The position numbers and the translations under genes were made by a program. A model generated the notes under the pieces. The model ran no database searches, had not been told where the DNA came from, and saw nothing but the letters and a program-made list of their open reading frames with translations. This document shows positions 18,658 to 27,766 of a stretch of DNA of 64,000 bases, piece after piece; position 1 is the first letter of the stretch, and each line of letters opens with the position of its first letter. Source of the DNA: an uncultured Flavihumibacter sp. (GTDB lineage: Bacteria; Bacteroidota; Bacteroidia; Chitinophagales; Chitinophagaceae); NCBI GenBank assembly GCA_902168105.1, contig CABHOY010000045.1, positions 152,810 to 216,809 of the forward strand, written 5' to 3'.

Positions 18658-20544
18658 ATGAGGAGCATATTTTTTAGTGTAATCATCATCACTATATCTT
18701 TAGGATTGCAGGCGCAAACATCATTGTCTGTCAGTGACAGGGGAGATGAGCAAGGGCTTCTATTACAGAAAGGTGCTGAGCGGGACCAGGCTGCTATTGA
18801 TGAAGCATTGAATGGCTGGTGGAAACGTAGTATGGAGAACCATGAGACCCGTATTTCCTGGTGGCGGGAGGCTAAATTTGGTTGTTTTATTCACTGGGGA
18901 GTATATTCTGTTGCTGGTGGAGAATGGGATGGTAAAAAAGTGGATGGTTATGCAGAGCACCTCATGCGCAAAGAAAAAATATCCAGGGATGTCTATAAAG
19001 AAAAACTGTTGAAGGTATTCAATCCGGAGCAATTCGATGCAGATGCATGGGTGCGGTTTATAAAAGCATCTGGTATGCGTTACCTGATCATTACATCCAA
19101 ACATCATGACGGGGTAGCGATGTATCCTTCTGAAATAAGCGATTTGGATATCAGTGCTTCTGCTTTTAAGCGTGATCCTATGCAGGAATTGTCTGCAGCG
19201 TGCAAAAAGTATGGTATACGTTTCGGGTTCTATTACTCTCACGCATATGATTGGGAACATCCGGATGCTCCGGGCAACGACTGGGACTATGATAATCCCG
19301 GTGGCGATAAACGCCTGTATGGCGGCCTCAATTGGTTTGATGTTCATCCTGAACGGTTTCCTAAAGCGGTAAAATATGTGAATGAAAAAGCAATACCACA
19401 GATCGTAGAATTGATCCGTAAATATCACCCGGATATATTATGGTTTGACACACCCAGTAAATTACCATTGAGTGAAAATATCCGGATCTTAAAAGCAATC
19501 CGTGAGGTCGATAATAACGTGGTCGTAAATGGCCGTCTGGCGCGTTCTGCCGCTATTTCATTTGGCGACTATATCAATACTTCAGATCGTCCCGCAGAAT
19601 TTTACCCTGTTACCGGCGACTGGGAAGCAATTCCTACTACTAATGAATCTTACGGTTATTCAAAGTATGATAACAGCCACAAACCTGCTGGTTCTTTCAT
19701 AAGGCTACAGGCAAAGGCTGCTGCCAGAGGTGGTAACCTGCTGATGAATATTGGCCCTATGGGCAACGGATTGATAGATCCGCGTGATACCGTCATCCTG
19801 CACAGCGTGGGCGCCTGGATGCAAACAAATGGAGAAAGCATATATGGTACTACCGCTTCTCCGTTGCCTCTACAGCCCTGGGGAGAAAGCACGCTGAAAG
19901 GGATGCGCCTTTATCTGCATGTATTCAACTGGCCGGAAAAAGGGCCGTTATATGTAGGCGGTTTAAAGAGTACTGTTCATAAAGCCTGGCTATTAGCAGA
20001 TCCTCAAAAAAAGGCGCTGGCCGTAAAACGGGTGAACGATCGCGATGTAACGATTTCATTACCGGTTATGGCGCCTGATTCGATGAACAGTGTGATCGTA
20101 TTGGATATGCAGGATCTGGTGACAGATAGCGTGCGTGTACTGGATACCCGCTCTCTTACCAATGTGTTGCGGGCCTTTGATGGAAAGCTCCATGGAGATG
20201 ATTTACAATATGGAGATGGGAAAGCCCCCAAATATTACGTATACAACTGGACACGGCCAGAGCAATATATCAGCTGGACATTCCGCTTAATAACACCCGC
20301 AAAGTTTCAGGTGCATATAAAATATGCAGTTGATTCAACTTCCGGAGAGAATAGTTTCACAGTTAACGTAAGCGGAAAAACACTTACAGGAAAAACGCGG
20401 GCGGTGGCCTCGAAAGAAAAGATCCTGGTTCAGCCTTTAGGAGAATTGACTTTACCCGCCGGTGTACATACTTTAAGCATCCGGCCTGAAACTATTAACG
20501 GTAAAGAATTGTTGAAGTTATTTGAGATCACATTAGCGCCTTAA
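18658..20544 (+). CDS. GH29 alpha-L-fucosidase, secreted
   Basis: 628 residues with a signal peptide (FFSVIIITISLGLQAQ). Catalytic domain: W...AKFGCFIHWGVYSVAGGEW, FNPEQFDADAWVRFIKASG, YLIITSKHHDGVAMYPS and the nucleophile D264 in DILWFDTPSK. The C-terminal 200 residues are beta-rich and may bind carbohydrate. GH29 enzymes release alpha-linked L-fucose with retention. Member of the GH2-GH29-GH36 operon. Could act on fucosylated galactosides such as xyloglucan side chains or plant/host glycans; the sequence alone does not decide. Confidence 0.95.
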   Translation: MRSIFFSVIIITISLGLQAQTSLSVSDRGDEQGLLLQKGAERDQAAIDEALNGWWKRSMENHETRISWWREAKFGCFIHWGVYSVAGGEWDGKKVDGYAEHLMRKEKISRDVYKEKLLKVFNPEQFDADAWVRFIKASGMRYLIITSKHHDGVAMYPSEISDLDISASAFKRDPMQELSAACKKYGIRFGFYYSHAYDWEHPDAPGNDWDYDNPGGDKRLYGGLNWFDVHPERFPKAVKYVNEKAIPQIVELIRKYHPDILWFDTPSKLPLSENIRILKAIREVDNNVVVNGRLARSAAISFGDYINTSDRPAEFYPVTGDWEAIPTTNESYGYSKYDNSHKPAGSFIRLQAKAAARGGNLLMNIGPMGNGLIDPRDTVILHSVGAWMQTNGESIYGTTASPLPLQPWGESTLKGMRLYLHVFNWPEKGPLYVGGLKSTVHKAWLLADPQKKALAVKRVNDRDVTISLPVMAPDSMNSVIVLDMQDLVTDSVRVLDTRSLTNVLRAFDGKLHGDDLQYGDGKAPKYYVYNWTRPEQYISWTFRLITPAKFQVHIKYAVDSTSGENSFTVNVSGKTLTGKTRAVASKEKILVQPLGELTLPAGVHTLSIRPETINGKELLKLFEITLAP

Positions 20545-20565
20545 TACATCGCAAAATTCAATTGT

Positions 20566-22365
20566 ATGATATTCAGGAGACGTTTTTATACCTGTTTATT
20601 AGTAGCATTGCTTACAGGAGCAACGCTACATGCTGGTCCGGCAGATCAGTTTATACAGGCATTAAAGAACAGCAAAACCACAGTTGCTACAGCTGGTGGA
20701 GCCATTGCACCTGCTACAGTTCAGGTCATCCGTTCCTGGAACGGCGGGCTTTGTACTGCGAGGATCGTAAATACAGGCAATGCGCCGGTACGTATCAGCG
20801 AAGTAATACTGGCACAGGCAGGCAAAGTTTTACCTTCCAATACGCGTTTCTATGCAGAAGGTTTCCAAATGCTGACACAGACAAGTGGTACGCTTGAAAA
20901 GCCCGAGGTGTTAGGCCATTACACAGATGAAGGTCATTACAAAATGCCAAAGCCAGCAGGCTACCTGGCAGTGTACAACCTCTTACGGTTATACCCTTCG
21001 GGAGAGCCACAGTTGCTGATAGGGTTTACCAGTTGCAGGCGCTTCGCTGGTAAGTTCTACGTCAATGCTGACACTATCAAAGTAGTAATGGACCTGGAAG
21101 ATCTTTCCCTCGCTCCGGGTGGGAGCTTCCAGCTGGAGGAATGGGCCTTGCTAAGTGGTAAGGACGGGAATGCGCTGCTGGAGAAATTTGCCGGCCGTAT
21201 CAATCATCATCATCCTCGTCTGGCATTTAAGGAACCTCCCGCCGGTTGGTGCAGCTGGTATTGTTTTGGCCCCCGTGTAACAGCGCAGAATATCTATGAT
21301 AACCTGTACTACATTAAAGCCAATATACCAGCATTGAGATATATACAGATCGATGATGGCTACCAACCGAATATGGGCGACTGGCTGTCAACAGGTAAAT
21401 CATTTGGCGGCAATATTCAGCCGGTGCTGAATACCATACGTGACAAAGGTTTTGAACCGGCCATATGGGTGGCGCCTTTTATTTGCGACAGCAATTCAAC
21501 AGTATATAAAGAGCATCCTGATTGGCTGGTAAAAGATATAAATGGTAAACCGCTGCGTAGTGATCTGGTAACATTTGGTGGATGGCGGCTCAAGCCCTGG
21601 TACGTACTGGATGGGACTAACCCTGCGGTGCAAAAACACCTTGAAGAAATGTTCCGTACGATGCGTGATCAGTGGGGATGTACCTATTTTAAGCTGGACG
21701 CGAACTTCTGGGGCGCTATACACGGTGGTTACTTCCATGATAAACAAGCGACACGTATTGAGGCTTATCGCCGTGGCATGGAAGCGATACTTAAAGGTAC
21801 CAGGGATGCCTTTATACTGGGTTGTAATCACCCGCTATGGCCTTCGCTGGGCCTGATACACGGTTCCCGCAGCTCAATGGATATTCAACGTCAATGGTCC
21901 ACCTTTGAACGTTCAGGCCGAGAAAACCTGTACCGCGCATGGCAGAATGGACGTTTATGGTGGAATGATCCCGATTGTTTACTGTTGACCGGAAAGATGC
22001 CAGATAATGAATTCCGTTTTCATACAGCGCTGATATATGCTACCGGCGGTATGCTGTTGAGCGGAGACGACCTGACGACCATTTCACCTGAACGTTTGAA
22101 CATATTGAGAAAAACAGTTCCTCCTACCGGACAAGCTGCTGACTTTGAAAATGAAAAATTCGAAGTAGGTCGGCTATCCACTTCTGGAAGTAAGTATCTG
22201 GTATTGTTGAACTGGGATAGTACCGCCCGGACCATTACAACCAGGTTGGATCGCCCCTGTGAGATTGTGGATCACTGGACGGGGAAAAGCCTGGGTAAAT
22301 TCTCAGGTAAGTATACAGTGGAATTGAGAGGGCATGATGGAAGTGTAGTTGAGTTAAGGGAGTAG
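20566..22365 (+). CDS. Alpha-galactosidase-like GH36 (clan GH-D) enzyme, secreted
   Basis: 599 residues with a signal peptide (FYTCLLVALLTGATLHA). The central TIM barrel has the GH27/GH36 landmarks PPAGWCSWYCFGP, YIQIDDGYQPNMGDW, GFEPAIWVAPFICDS and the nucleophile D378 in YFKLDANF, with a downstream ILGCNHPLWPSLG and MLLSGDDL. A beta-sandwich domain precedes the barrel (about 40-210). Expected reaction: release of terminal alpha-galactose or a related sugar. Last gene of the GH operon; no clear terminator is seen in the 56 bp before the convergent gene at 22422. Confidence 0.88.
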   Translation: MIFRRRFYTCLLVALLTGATLHAGPADQFIQALKNSKTTVATAGGAIAPATVQVIRSWNGGLCTARIVNTGNAPVRISEVILAQAGKVLPSNTRFYAEGFQMLTQTSGTLEKPEVLGHYTDEGHYKMPKPAGYLAVYNLLRLYPSGEPQLLIGFTSCRRFAGKFYVNADTIKVVMDLEDLSLAPGGSFQLEEWALLSGKDGNALLEKFAGRINHHHPRLAFKEPPAGWCSWYCFGPRVTAQNIYDNLYYIKANIPALRYIQIDDGYQPNMGDWLSTGKSFGGNIQPVLNTIRDKGFEPAIWVAPFICDSNSTVYKEHPDWLVKDINGKPLRSDLVTFGGWRLKPWYVLDGTNPAVQKHLEEMFRTMRDQWGCTYFKLDANFWGAIHGGYFHDKQATRIEAYRRGMEAILKGTRDAFILGCNHPLWPSLGLIHGSRSSMDIQRQWSTFERSGRENLYRAWQNGRLWWNDPDCLLLTGKMPDNEFRFHTALIYATGGMLLSGDDLTTISPERLNILRKTVPPTGQAADFENEKFEVGRLSTSGSKYLVLLNWDSTARTITTRLDRPCEIVDHWTGKSLGKFSGKYTVELRGHDGSVVELRE

Positions 22366-22421
22366 GATTGCGTTGTCTGTTATATACTTCCCGGAATACA
22401 AGCTGATTAAATAGTCGACTA

Positions 22422-22847
22422 TTAAAGCGGGTGTTCCTGGCTAAAGTGTATAATCAGCTCCGCTAATTCAGCATCTTCCGGCCTCACAAACTTTTCCCCT
22501 GGAAACGCCCTTACGACCTCAATTCCTCCTTGAATATCCTGGTTTAAAGCCTCCAGTTCTTCCGCAGGAACCCAAAGCTCATCATGACCAGTTCCTCCCA
22601 CATTTTGAGGCTCATATTTCAAAAAAAGCGCTTCGCTTATACTAAATCGCGTAACAATGCCACAGTAGCCTGAAGCCTCATCGTTTGTGTTCCATTCAAA
22701 TGCGATCTGCTCCGCATATTCCTGATTAAGTACAGGATAGAAAATTGGTTGCCAGGAAAGCCTTGGAGGAAAGCCCTTGAAGCCGGTTGCAGCTATCAGT
22801 ATCAATTCTTTTAAACCTACTGGTCGATAGAGGGTAACAGTTTTCAT
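22422..22847 (-). CDS. Conserved hypothetical protein (relatives labelled ADP-ribosylation/crystallin J1)
   Basis: 141 residues, soluble, no signal peptide. Recognisable conserved blocks are TLYRPVGLKELILIA, FPPRLSWQPIFYPVLNQEYA and EWNTNDEASGYCGIVTRF. Related Bacteroidota and proteobacterial proteins have often been labelled 'ADP-ribosylation/crystallin J1', a name that comes from annotation transfer and not from any visible ADP-ribosyl-hydrolase motif. Function unknown. Monocistronic, convergent with the GH36 gene. Confidence 0.7.
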   Translation of the reverse strand: MKTVTLYRPVGLKELILIAATGFKGFPPRLSWQPIFYPVLNQEYAEQIAFEWNTNDEASGYCGIVTRFSISEALFLKYEPQNVGGTGHDELWVPAEELEALNQDIQGGIEVVRAFPGEKFVRPEDAELAELIIHFSQEHPL

Positions 22848-22993
22848 ATGATCGCAAATTAAGCAGTTTTCTCCGCTAGTCCATTTTGAGCGTAGAAATT
22901 ATCGCTTCAGCTAGCACCATATCCCCCCTAAACCCTATCTTTATCCTGTGTCAACTCTGGTACAACCCATTTTTAACCAAGAAATAAATTCCA

Positions 22994-23881
22994 ATGACGT
23001 CGAGAAGATCATTCCTTAAAGCAACCTCGTTGGCTTCGGCCGGTTTACTCATCAGACCTTCCTCATTATGGATGCCTCCGGCAACCAATATCGGATTACA
23101 ATTATACACAGTACGGGATGCCATGCAGAAAGACCCTACAGCTGCCCTGAAAAAGGTCGCCGGACTGGGATTTAACACCGTAGAAGGGGCGACCTACACC
23201 GGTACGCAGAAATTTTATGGTATGGATGCCAAAGCATTCGCCATCTTGCTGAAACAACAAGGGCTTAAAATGCCCAGTAGCCACTATATGCTGGGTGAGG
23301 CAAAAATGAATGGCGCAGATATCAAAGGAACTGTATTACATGAATGGGAAAAAGCTGTGGATGATGCTGCAACTGTAGGCATTAAATACATGGTTTGCGC
23401 TTACCTGATGGAAGATGAACGCGGTACCCTGGACCATTATAAACAACTGGCTGAGCACTTCAATAAGGCGGGCGAGGTTTGTAAAAAGGCGGGCATACAA
23501 TTCTGTTATCATAATCACGATTTTGAGTTCCAGCAGCAGGATGGACAATTGCCCTATGATATCCTTTTGAAGAATACAGACAAAGACCTGGTGAAAATGG
23601 AAATGGATATCTATTGGGTAAAGAAAGCAGGTCTGGACCCAGTAGCGCTGATGAAAGCAAATAAAGGCCGTTTCCCGCTCTGGCATGTGAAGGATATGGA
23701 TAAAACACCTCAACAGGCATTTACAGAAGTAGGTAACGGGTCAATCGACTTCAAAGAAATATTTAAACATGCGGGTGACTCAGGCATGAAATATTTCTTC
23801 GTTGAACAGGACCAATGCCCGGGTGATCCCTTCGATAGTATTACAAAGAGCATAAAATATATCAAAAAGAACCTCGTATAA
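22994..23881 (+). CDS. Sugar phosphate isomerase/epimerase (xylose isomerase-like TIM barrel), exported
   Basis: 295 residues. The N-terminus TSRRSFLKATSLASAGLL has the twin-arginine pattern (RRSFLK) of TAT substrates, so export folded to the periplasm is likely. The body is an AP-endonuclease-2/xylose-isomerase-like TIM barrel: IGLQLYTVRDAMQKDP, GIQFCYHNHDFEF (metal-binding His), MEMDIYWVKKAG, LWHVKDMD and EQDQCPGDPFDS. Such proteins in Bacteroidota accompany sugar catabolic genes as isomerases, epimerases or 3-keto-glycoside lyases; the reaction here is unknown. Followed by a hairpin at 23914-23950. Confidence 0.9.
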   Translation: MTSRRSFLKATSLASAGLLIRPSSLWMPPATNIGLQLYTVRDAMQKDPTAALKKVAGLGFNTVEGATYTGTQKFYGMDAKAFAILLKQQGLKMPSSHYMLGEAKMNGADIKGTVLHEWEKAVDDAATVGIKYMVCAYLMEDERGTLDHYKQLAEHFNKAGEVCKKAGIQFCYHNHDFEFQQQDGQLPYDILLKNTDKDLVKMEMDIYWVKKAGLDPVALMKANKGRFPLWHVKDMDKTPQQAFTEVGNGSIDFKEIFKHAGDSGMKYFFVEQDQCPGDPFDSITKSIKYIKKNLV

Positions 23882-23913
23882 TTTACTATCCTGTTTACAA
23901 AGGAAAACGCTAT

Positions 23914-23950
23914 CATCCTGCCTTACATGCTATCCATGTGAAGCAGGATG
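23914..23950 (+). terminator. Hairpin downstream of the sugar isomerase gene
   Basis: CATCCTGC (23914-23921) pairs with GCAGGATG (23943-23950), with a second inner pairing ACATG/CATGT. It starts 33 bp after the stop codon. The following T content is modest. Confidence 0.6.
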
Positions 23951-24029
23951 ATGTGTTTCAGGGAATTATCAGCAATAAAAAATTCCGTATTACTGGAAGA
24001 ATTAGTAAATAGCAGCCAAAATAGCTAAG

Positions 24030-25256
24030 ATGAAAGAAAAGGTGTCAGTGACAGATACAGGTATCCAGTCTTCCGGACTTCCGAAAGATTACATGGAGGC
24101 AGTAGCCGAGTATATCTGGAATGGATTTGATGCAGCCGCATCTGTGATCGATATCCATTTTGAATCTAATGAGATTGATACGATCTATAGTTTATCTATT
24201 ACGGATAATGGCTCCGGTATTGATTATGACCTGCTGAAGGAAACTTTCGGTCATTTCAATGACTCCATTAAAAAAGCTTCCTTCCAGAAGTTCTCTTCCT
24301 TTATAAAAGGAAATAAAGGCCGCGGTCGTTTCTCCTTCTCTGCTTTCAGTGGGAAAGCCATGTGGCATACCGTATACAGGGATGGTCAGACGGGAGATAT
24401 GATGGAATATGATATCACCATCAGCAGGAATGCCAAGGATTTTTATGATCCCGAAGGCAAGAAGAAGACAGTGAAGAAAGCAACCGGCACCACGGTTACC
24501 TTCTATGACCTGTTCGAAGTATCCGGTTTTTCTTTCCAGTCAGACGAGTTTAAAAGCTTCCTGGTACGCGAATTCGGCTGGTTCCTGATGTTAAACAGGG
24601 AAAAGGATTATCAGATCAGGATCAACGGAGTGCCAATTGAATACAAGCCATCTATCGCAGAAAGCGATACCGGAGTGTTATCCCTTAAGGATGCAGAAGG
24701 TATTGAATACTATTTCAGGATCACTTTTGTAAGGTGGACAGAAAGGATAGGGGACAGGTTCTTCTTTTACTTCTTGAACTCTAAACAGTCTGAAGTCTTC
24801 AAAGATCTGACCTCTTTCAATAATAACGCGATCGGTTTTTACCACAGCGTATATGTGGAATCCCGCTACTTTGATGCGTTCAACCCTGGCGATAACGAAC
24901 AAACTCAGAACCTGTTCGAAAGGACCAGGCAACACGGTGTTTTCAAAGAGATAATGGGCCATCTCCATGAACTGGTGAGACTGAGACAGAAATCTTTTGT
25001 GGATGGAGAAGCCGCAGTGAAGCTGATAGACAACTATGAACGGAATGGCATATTGCCTGCTACCGGAAATAACAAGGAACTGAGACAATTCCTGAAGGGC
25101 ATTTACTCTACAGAGCCAAGATTGTTTCAGGGACTGAACAAAGAACAACAACGCGTCTATCTGGGATTGATCGGTATACTGTTGCAAACAGGTAAAAAGG
25201 ACGAACTGTTGGCATTGGTGAACCAGGGTAGCGCAACAGAAGCAAGTACTAATTAA
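24030..25256 (+). CDS. GHKL-type ATPase, apparently C-terminally short
   Basis: 408 residues, no signal peptide. The HSP90/MutL/histidine-kinase ATP fold is shown by the N box EAVAEYIWNGFDAA (about 24-37), the G1 motif ITDNGSGID (about 61-69) and a G2 glycine-rich lid GNKGRGRFSFSAFSG (about 94-108). The middle resembles the transducer part of MutL/MORC-like proteins. Related proteins as I recall them carry a further C-terminal region beyond the helical segment that ends here; this one stops after LLALVNQGSATEAST, and the following 350 bp have no matching frame, so the gene may be truncated or a short variant. Possible roles include defence or DNA/protein remodelling; none is shown. Confidence 0.75.
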   Translation: MKEKVSVTDTGIQSSGLPKDYMEAVAEYIWNGFDAAASVIDIHFESNEIDTIYSLSITDNGSGIDYDLLKETFGHFNDSIKKASFQKFSSFIKGNKGRGRFSFSAFSGKAMWHTVYRDGQTGDMMEYDITISRNAKDFYDPEGKKKTVKKATGTTVTFYDLFEVSGFSFQSDEFKSFLVREFGWFLMLNREKDYQIRINGVPIEYKPSIAESDTGVLSLKDAEGIEYYFRITFVRWTERIGDRFFFYFLNSKQSEVFKDLTSFNNNAIGFYHSVYVESRYFDAFNPGDNEQTQNLFERTRQHGVFKEIMGHLHELVRLRQKSFVDGEAAVKLIDNYERNGILPATGNNKELRQFLKGIYSTEPRLFQGLNKEQQRVYLGLIGILLQTGKKDELLALVNQGSATEASTN

Positions 25257-25605
25257 CGTTCATTGCTCCATTTGAATTCTCAGATAATGCCATCAAGAAT
25301 GTATTATACATACCACTCCCGTATAACCGGAAGGGGAGAAGTTATGATATACTTCGCCCATTTTTTGTAACTGTCATGTCAGAATAAGTTCGTCGGCCAA
25401 CGCTCTGAACGCTTCAAATTTATTAAGTAATTGGTTGTCAGTTGTATACAAGGTGGCAATCAAATTGGTCCCCTTATTATATTGCATAAGTATCCTGAAT
25501 ATTGGGAATCAAAATAAGGATTCCCGATGAATTATACCTGAAAACCGCTATTCCCCACCCTGGCAATTTGATCTACTTTTACATTGTAATTATCACACAA
25601 CATAC
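25257..25605. other. Intergenic region with a possible gene remnant
   Basis: About 350 bp. On the minus strand, from about 25490 to 25376, a 37-codon frame opening MQYNKGTNLIATLYTTDNQ and closing at a TGA looks protein-like but matches nothing I recognise. Near 25565-25583 the plus strand reads TTTGATCTACTTTTAC, a fair but imperfect Bacteroidota -7 region for yiaA. Confidence 0.35.
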
Positions 25606-26031
25606 ATGAAGCAAAAACCATCACTTGCCTTTATTGCTACCTCCTGGCTTGCATTATTTATAGGAGTGTTAGGTTACATCATTGGGCTGTGGAATGCCGA
25701 AATGCTGCTCAATGAGAAAGGCTATTATTTCGCCATACTGATGTATGGCCTGTTTGCGGGCGTATCTGTGCAGAAATGTGTAAGAGACCGCCTTGAAGGG
25801 GTACCGGTAACCGATATCTATTATGGTATCAGCTGGGTATCTACTATTTTATGTATCGTATTGCTGACAGTAGGCTTGTGGAATGCGACACTGTTGCCAA
25901 GTGAAAAAGGTTTCTATGCCTTCGCCTTCCTGCTGAGCATTTTCGGAGCTATCAGCGTACAAAAGAACACTCGTGATACACAGGCTGCAAAAGCCGGTAT
26001 CGTAACCGGAGACACGACAACTGAAAGGTAA
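25606..26031 (+). CDS. yiaA: YiaA/YiaB-type inner membrane protein
   Basis: 141 residues with four predicted helices organised as two copies of the YiaAB two-helix unit: FIATSWLALFIGVLGYIIGLWNAEMLLNEKGYYFAILMYG and WVSTILCIVLLTVGLWNATLLPSEKGFYAFAFLLS. Each copy has the signature GLWNA...L...KG(Y/F)Y. The family sits in the inner membrane; function is unknown. The second small membrane gene follows 85 bp downstream on the same strand. Confidence 0.9.
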   Translation: MKQKPSLAFIATSWLALFIGVLGYIIGLWNAEMLLNEKGYYFAILMYGLFAGVSVQKCVRDRLEGVPVTDIYYGISWVSTILCIVLLTVGLWNATLLPSEKGFYAFAFLLSIFGAISVQKNTRDTQAAKAGIVTGDTTTER

Positions 26032-26115
26032 CCCACCCAAATAATTGATGGCAAAGGGTAATGGCGGCGGTAGCTATACTGCAGCTTTATCCGGAAAAAT
26101 TAAACCATATCTTTT

Positions 26116-26442
26116 ATGAAAAACCAAACGTTGGCTATTATTGCCTACATCACATTGATTGGATGGATATATAGCTATGTCCAGTATAAAAATAGCCCGG
26201 ATAAAAGCAGTTTGGTACGGTATCACCTCAACCAGGCACTGGGCATTTTTATCTTTACTGTGATTCTATGGACTGCCATTAAGATCATCTCAGTAATTGT
26301 TCCATCAATAGGCTCAATATTAGCGGTTGCCGGCCTTCTTCCATTGGTCTTAATGACCTTTGGCGCTGCTGCAGCGTCCAAAGACATTCTAAGCCCTGTC
26401 CCCGGAGTTGGAAAATTGTTTGAAAACAGCTTTGTTTCATGA
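26116..26442 (+). CDS. DUF4870-like (Tic20-type fold) small membrane protein
   Basis: 108 residues with three predicted helices. TLAIIAYITLIGWIYSYVQY, the conserved VRYHLNQALGIFIF (charged HxNQAL motif after the first helix) and two further helices are typical of the DUF4870 / Tic20-like family. Function unknown. Probably expressed with or just after the YiaA gene. Confidence 0.75.
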   Translation: MKNQTLAIIAYITLIGWIYSYVQYKNSPDKSSLVRYHLNQALGIFIFTVILWTAIKIISVIVPSIGSILAVAGLLPLVLMTFGAAAASKDILSPVPGVGKLFENSFVS

Positions 26443-26519
26443 AACGGGCTGTTGCGGTTTCGCACGACCGCTAAAAAATAACTATATCCTAATACCCTAT
26501 ACTGACATGAAAATGTTAA

Positions 26520-26548
26520 CCGGGAAACTCCGTCCTGGAGTTTCCCGG
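26520..26548. terminator. Hairpin between convergent genes
   Basis: Perfect 12-bp stem CCGGGAAACTCC (26520-26531) and GGAGTTTCCCGG (26537-26548), loop GTCCT, between the plus-strand DUF4870-like gene and the minus-strand peptidase gene whose stop is at 26558. No strong T-run on either side. Confidence 0.65.
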
Positions 26549-26557
26549 AACTATCCA

Positions 26558-27622
26558 TCATTTGTAGATCTCAATCGTTATTTTTCCATCAGCAGTCACC
26601 ATGCCCCTGTACATACCTTCGGTATTAAAAGGGAGTACAGCGTGGCCATTTTTGTCCAAAGCTATCAATCCACCATTACCACCAAGCGTACCTACTTTTT
26701 CAATCACAGCCTTGCCAGCTTCCTGCACCGTTAGTCCTTTGTAGGCCATGAGCGCCGAAAGATCATAAGCCACCACACTACGGATAAAAAACTCTCCCCA
26801 ACCGGTGCAGGAAACGGCTACTGTATTATTATTAGCATAAGTTCCTGCGCCAATGATAGGTGCATCACCGATACGGCCATATTTTTTATTCGTCATACCG
26901 CCAGTAGAGGTCCCGGCGGCAAGATTACCTGCTTTATCGAGGGCTACAGCACCGACAGTACCGAACTTGTTATCGATGTTTTCAATGCCCAGTTTACCCG
27001 CCGGTCGATAGCTATGGTCCAGCTTACTCTTGATAGAATCTTCTCTTAACGCTTTTTGTAATCCATCCCAACGTTCCTGAGTACGGAAATAGGAGGGGGC
27101 CACAATTTCCAGACCTGCTTCTTTCGCAAACTGTTCCGCTCCGCGTCCCGCCATCATTACATGTTCTGACTTTTCCATTACCGCTCTCGCAGCAGAAATC
27201 GGATTGCGGATAGTAGACACGCCAGCCACAGATCCTGCTTCCAGTGTTTTACCATTCATGATCGCGGCATCCATCTCATTGCGTCCGTCATGTGTGAATA
27301 CGGCACCTTTTCCGGCATTGAACAGCGGGTTATCTTCCAGTACCCTGATGGTAGCCTCCACTGCATCCAGGCTGCTTTTGCCTGCCTGGATAGCTTTATA
27401 ACCAGTCTTCAGCGCTTCTTCCAGCCCTGCTTTGTAAGCGGCCTCTTTCTGCGCAGTCATATTCTTTTTAAGTATAGTGCCTGCACCGCCATGTATAACA
27501 AGGACATATTTTTCCTGCCGGGTACTATCGTCGGCAGATTGACCGGTGTTGGCACACACCTGCATACTGCTGCAAAAGATCAGCAGCCAGGTGGCGGATC
27601 GGAGAAGGGAAAATGTTTTCAT
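26558..27622 (-). CDS. iaaA: Isoaspartyl peptidase/L-asparaginase, exported Ntn hydrolase
   Basis: 354 residues with a signal peptide (LRSATWLLIFCSSMQVCA). The family starts with YVLVIHGGAGTI, has NPLFNAGKGAVFTHDGRNEMDAAIM, and the autocatalytic site GTVGAVALD with the nucleophile threonine at about residue 222, followed by GTSTGGMTNKKYGRIGDAPIIGAGTYA. The precursor self-cleaves before Thr into two chains and hydrolyses isoaspartyl dipeptides and asparagine. Divergent from the glycosidase gene at 27767; the shared upstream region has a LacI-type palindrome. Confidence 0.95.
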   Translation of the reverse strand: MKTFSLLRSATWLLIFCSSMQVCANTGQSADDSTRQEKYVLVIHGGAGTILKKNMTAQKEAAYKAGLEEALKTGYKAIQAGKSSLDAVEATIRVLEDNPLFNAGKGAVFTHDGRNEMDAAIMNGKTLEAGSVAGVSTIRNPISAARAVMEKSEHVMMAGRGAEQFAKEAGLEIVAPSYFRTQERWDGLQKALREDSIKSKLDHSYRPAGKLGIENIDNKFGTVGAVALDKAGNLAAGTSTGGMTNKKYGRIGDAPIIGAGTYANNNTVAVSCTGWGEFFIRSVVAYDLSALMAYKGLTVQEAGKAVIEKVGTLGGNGGLIALDKNGHAVLPFNTEGMYRGMVTADGKITIEIYK

Positions 27623-27723
27623 ACAGACTAAATTATAAAATCTGTCCCACTTGTCAGCAGGATAGATAGGACACTATAGGATACTTTCCTGAAGCAGATA
27701 TTGCAAATTAATAATCCGTTTTT

Positions 27724-27739
27724 GCGCAAACGTTTCCAT
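27724..27739. promoter_or_regulatory. LacI-type operator-like palindrome
   Basis: GCGCAAACGTTTCC around 27724-27737 has the same GCAAACG core with central CG as the site upstream of the GH2 operon. It is 30 bp before the ATG at 27767 and 100 bp from the divergent iaaA start, which also argues for 27767 over 27701 as the start of the downstream gene. Confidence 0.5.
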
Positions 27740-27766
27740 ACATTTATTGAAATGTGTTCCACCATC

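Noticed and set aside
18763..19428. 221-codon ORF antisense to the GH29 gene
   Set aside because: Lies wholly opposite a strongly supported gene and has no recognisable family; same for other long antisense ORFs such as 36273-36887 and 45369-45935.
25376..25490. Short protein-like minus-strand frame (MQYNKGTNLIATLYTT...)
   Set aside because: Only 37 codons with no family match; noted as a possible gene remnant but not called as a gene.
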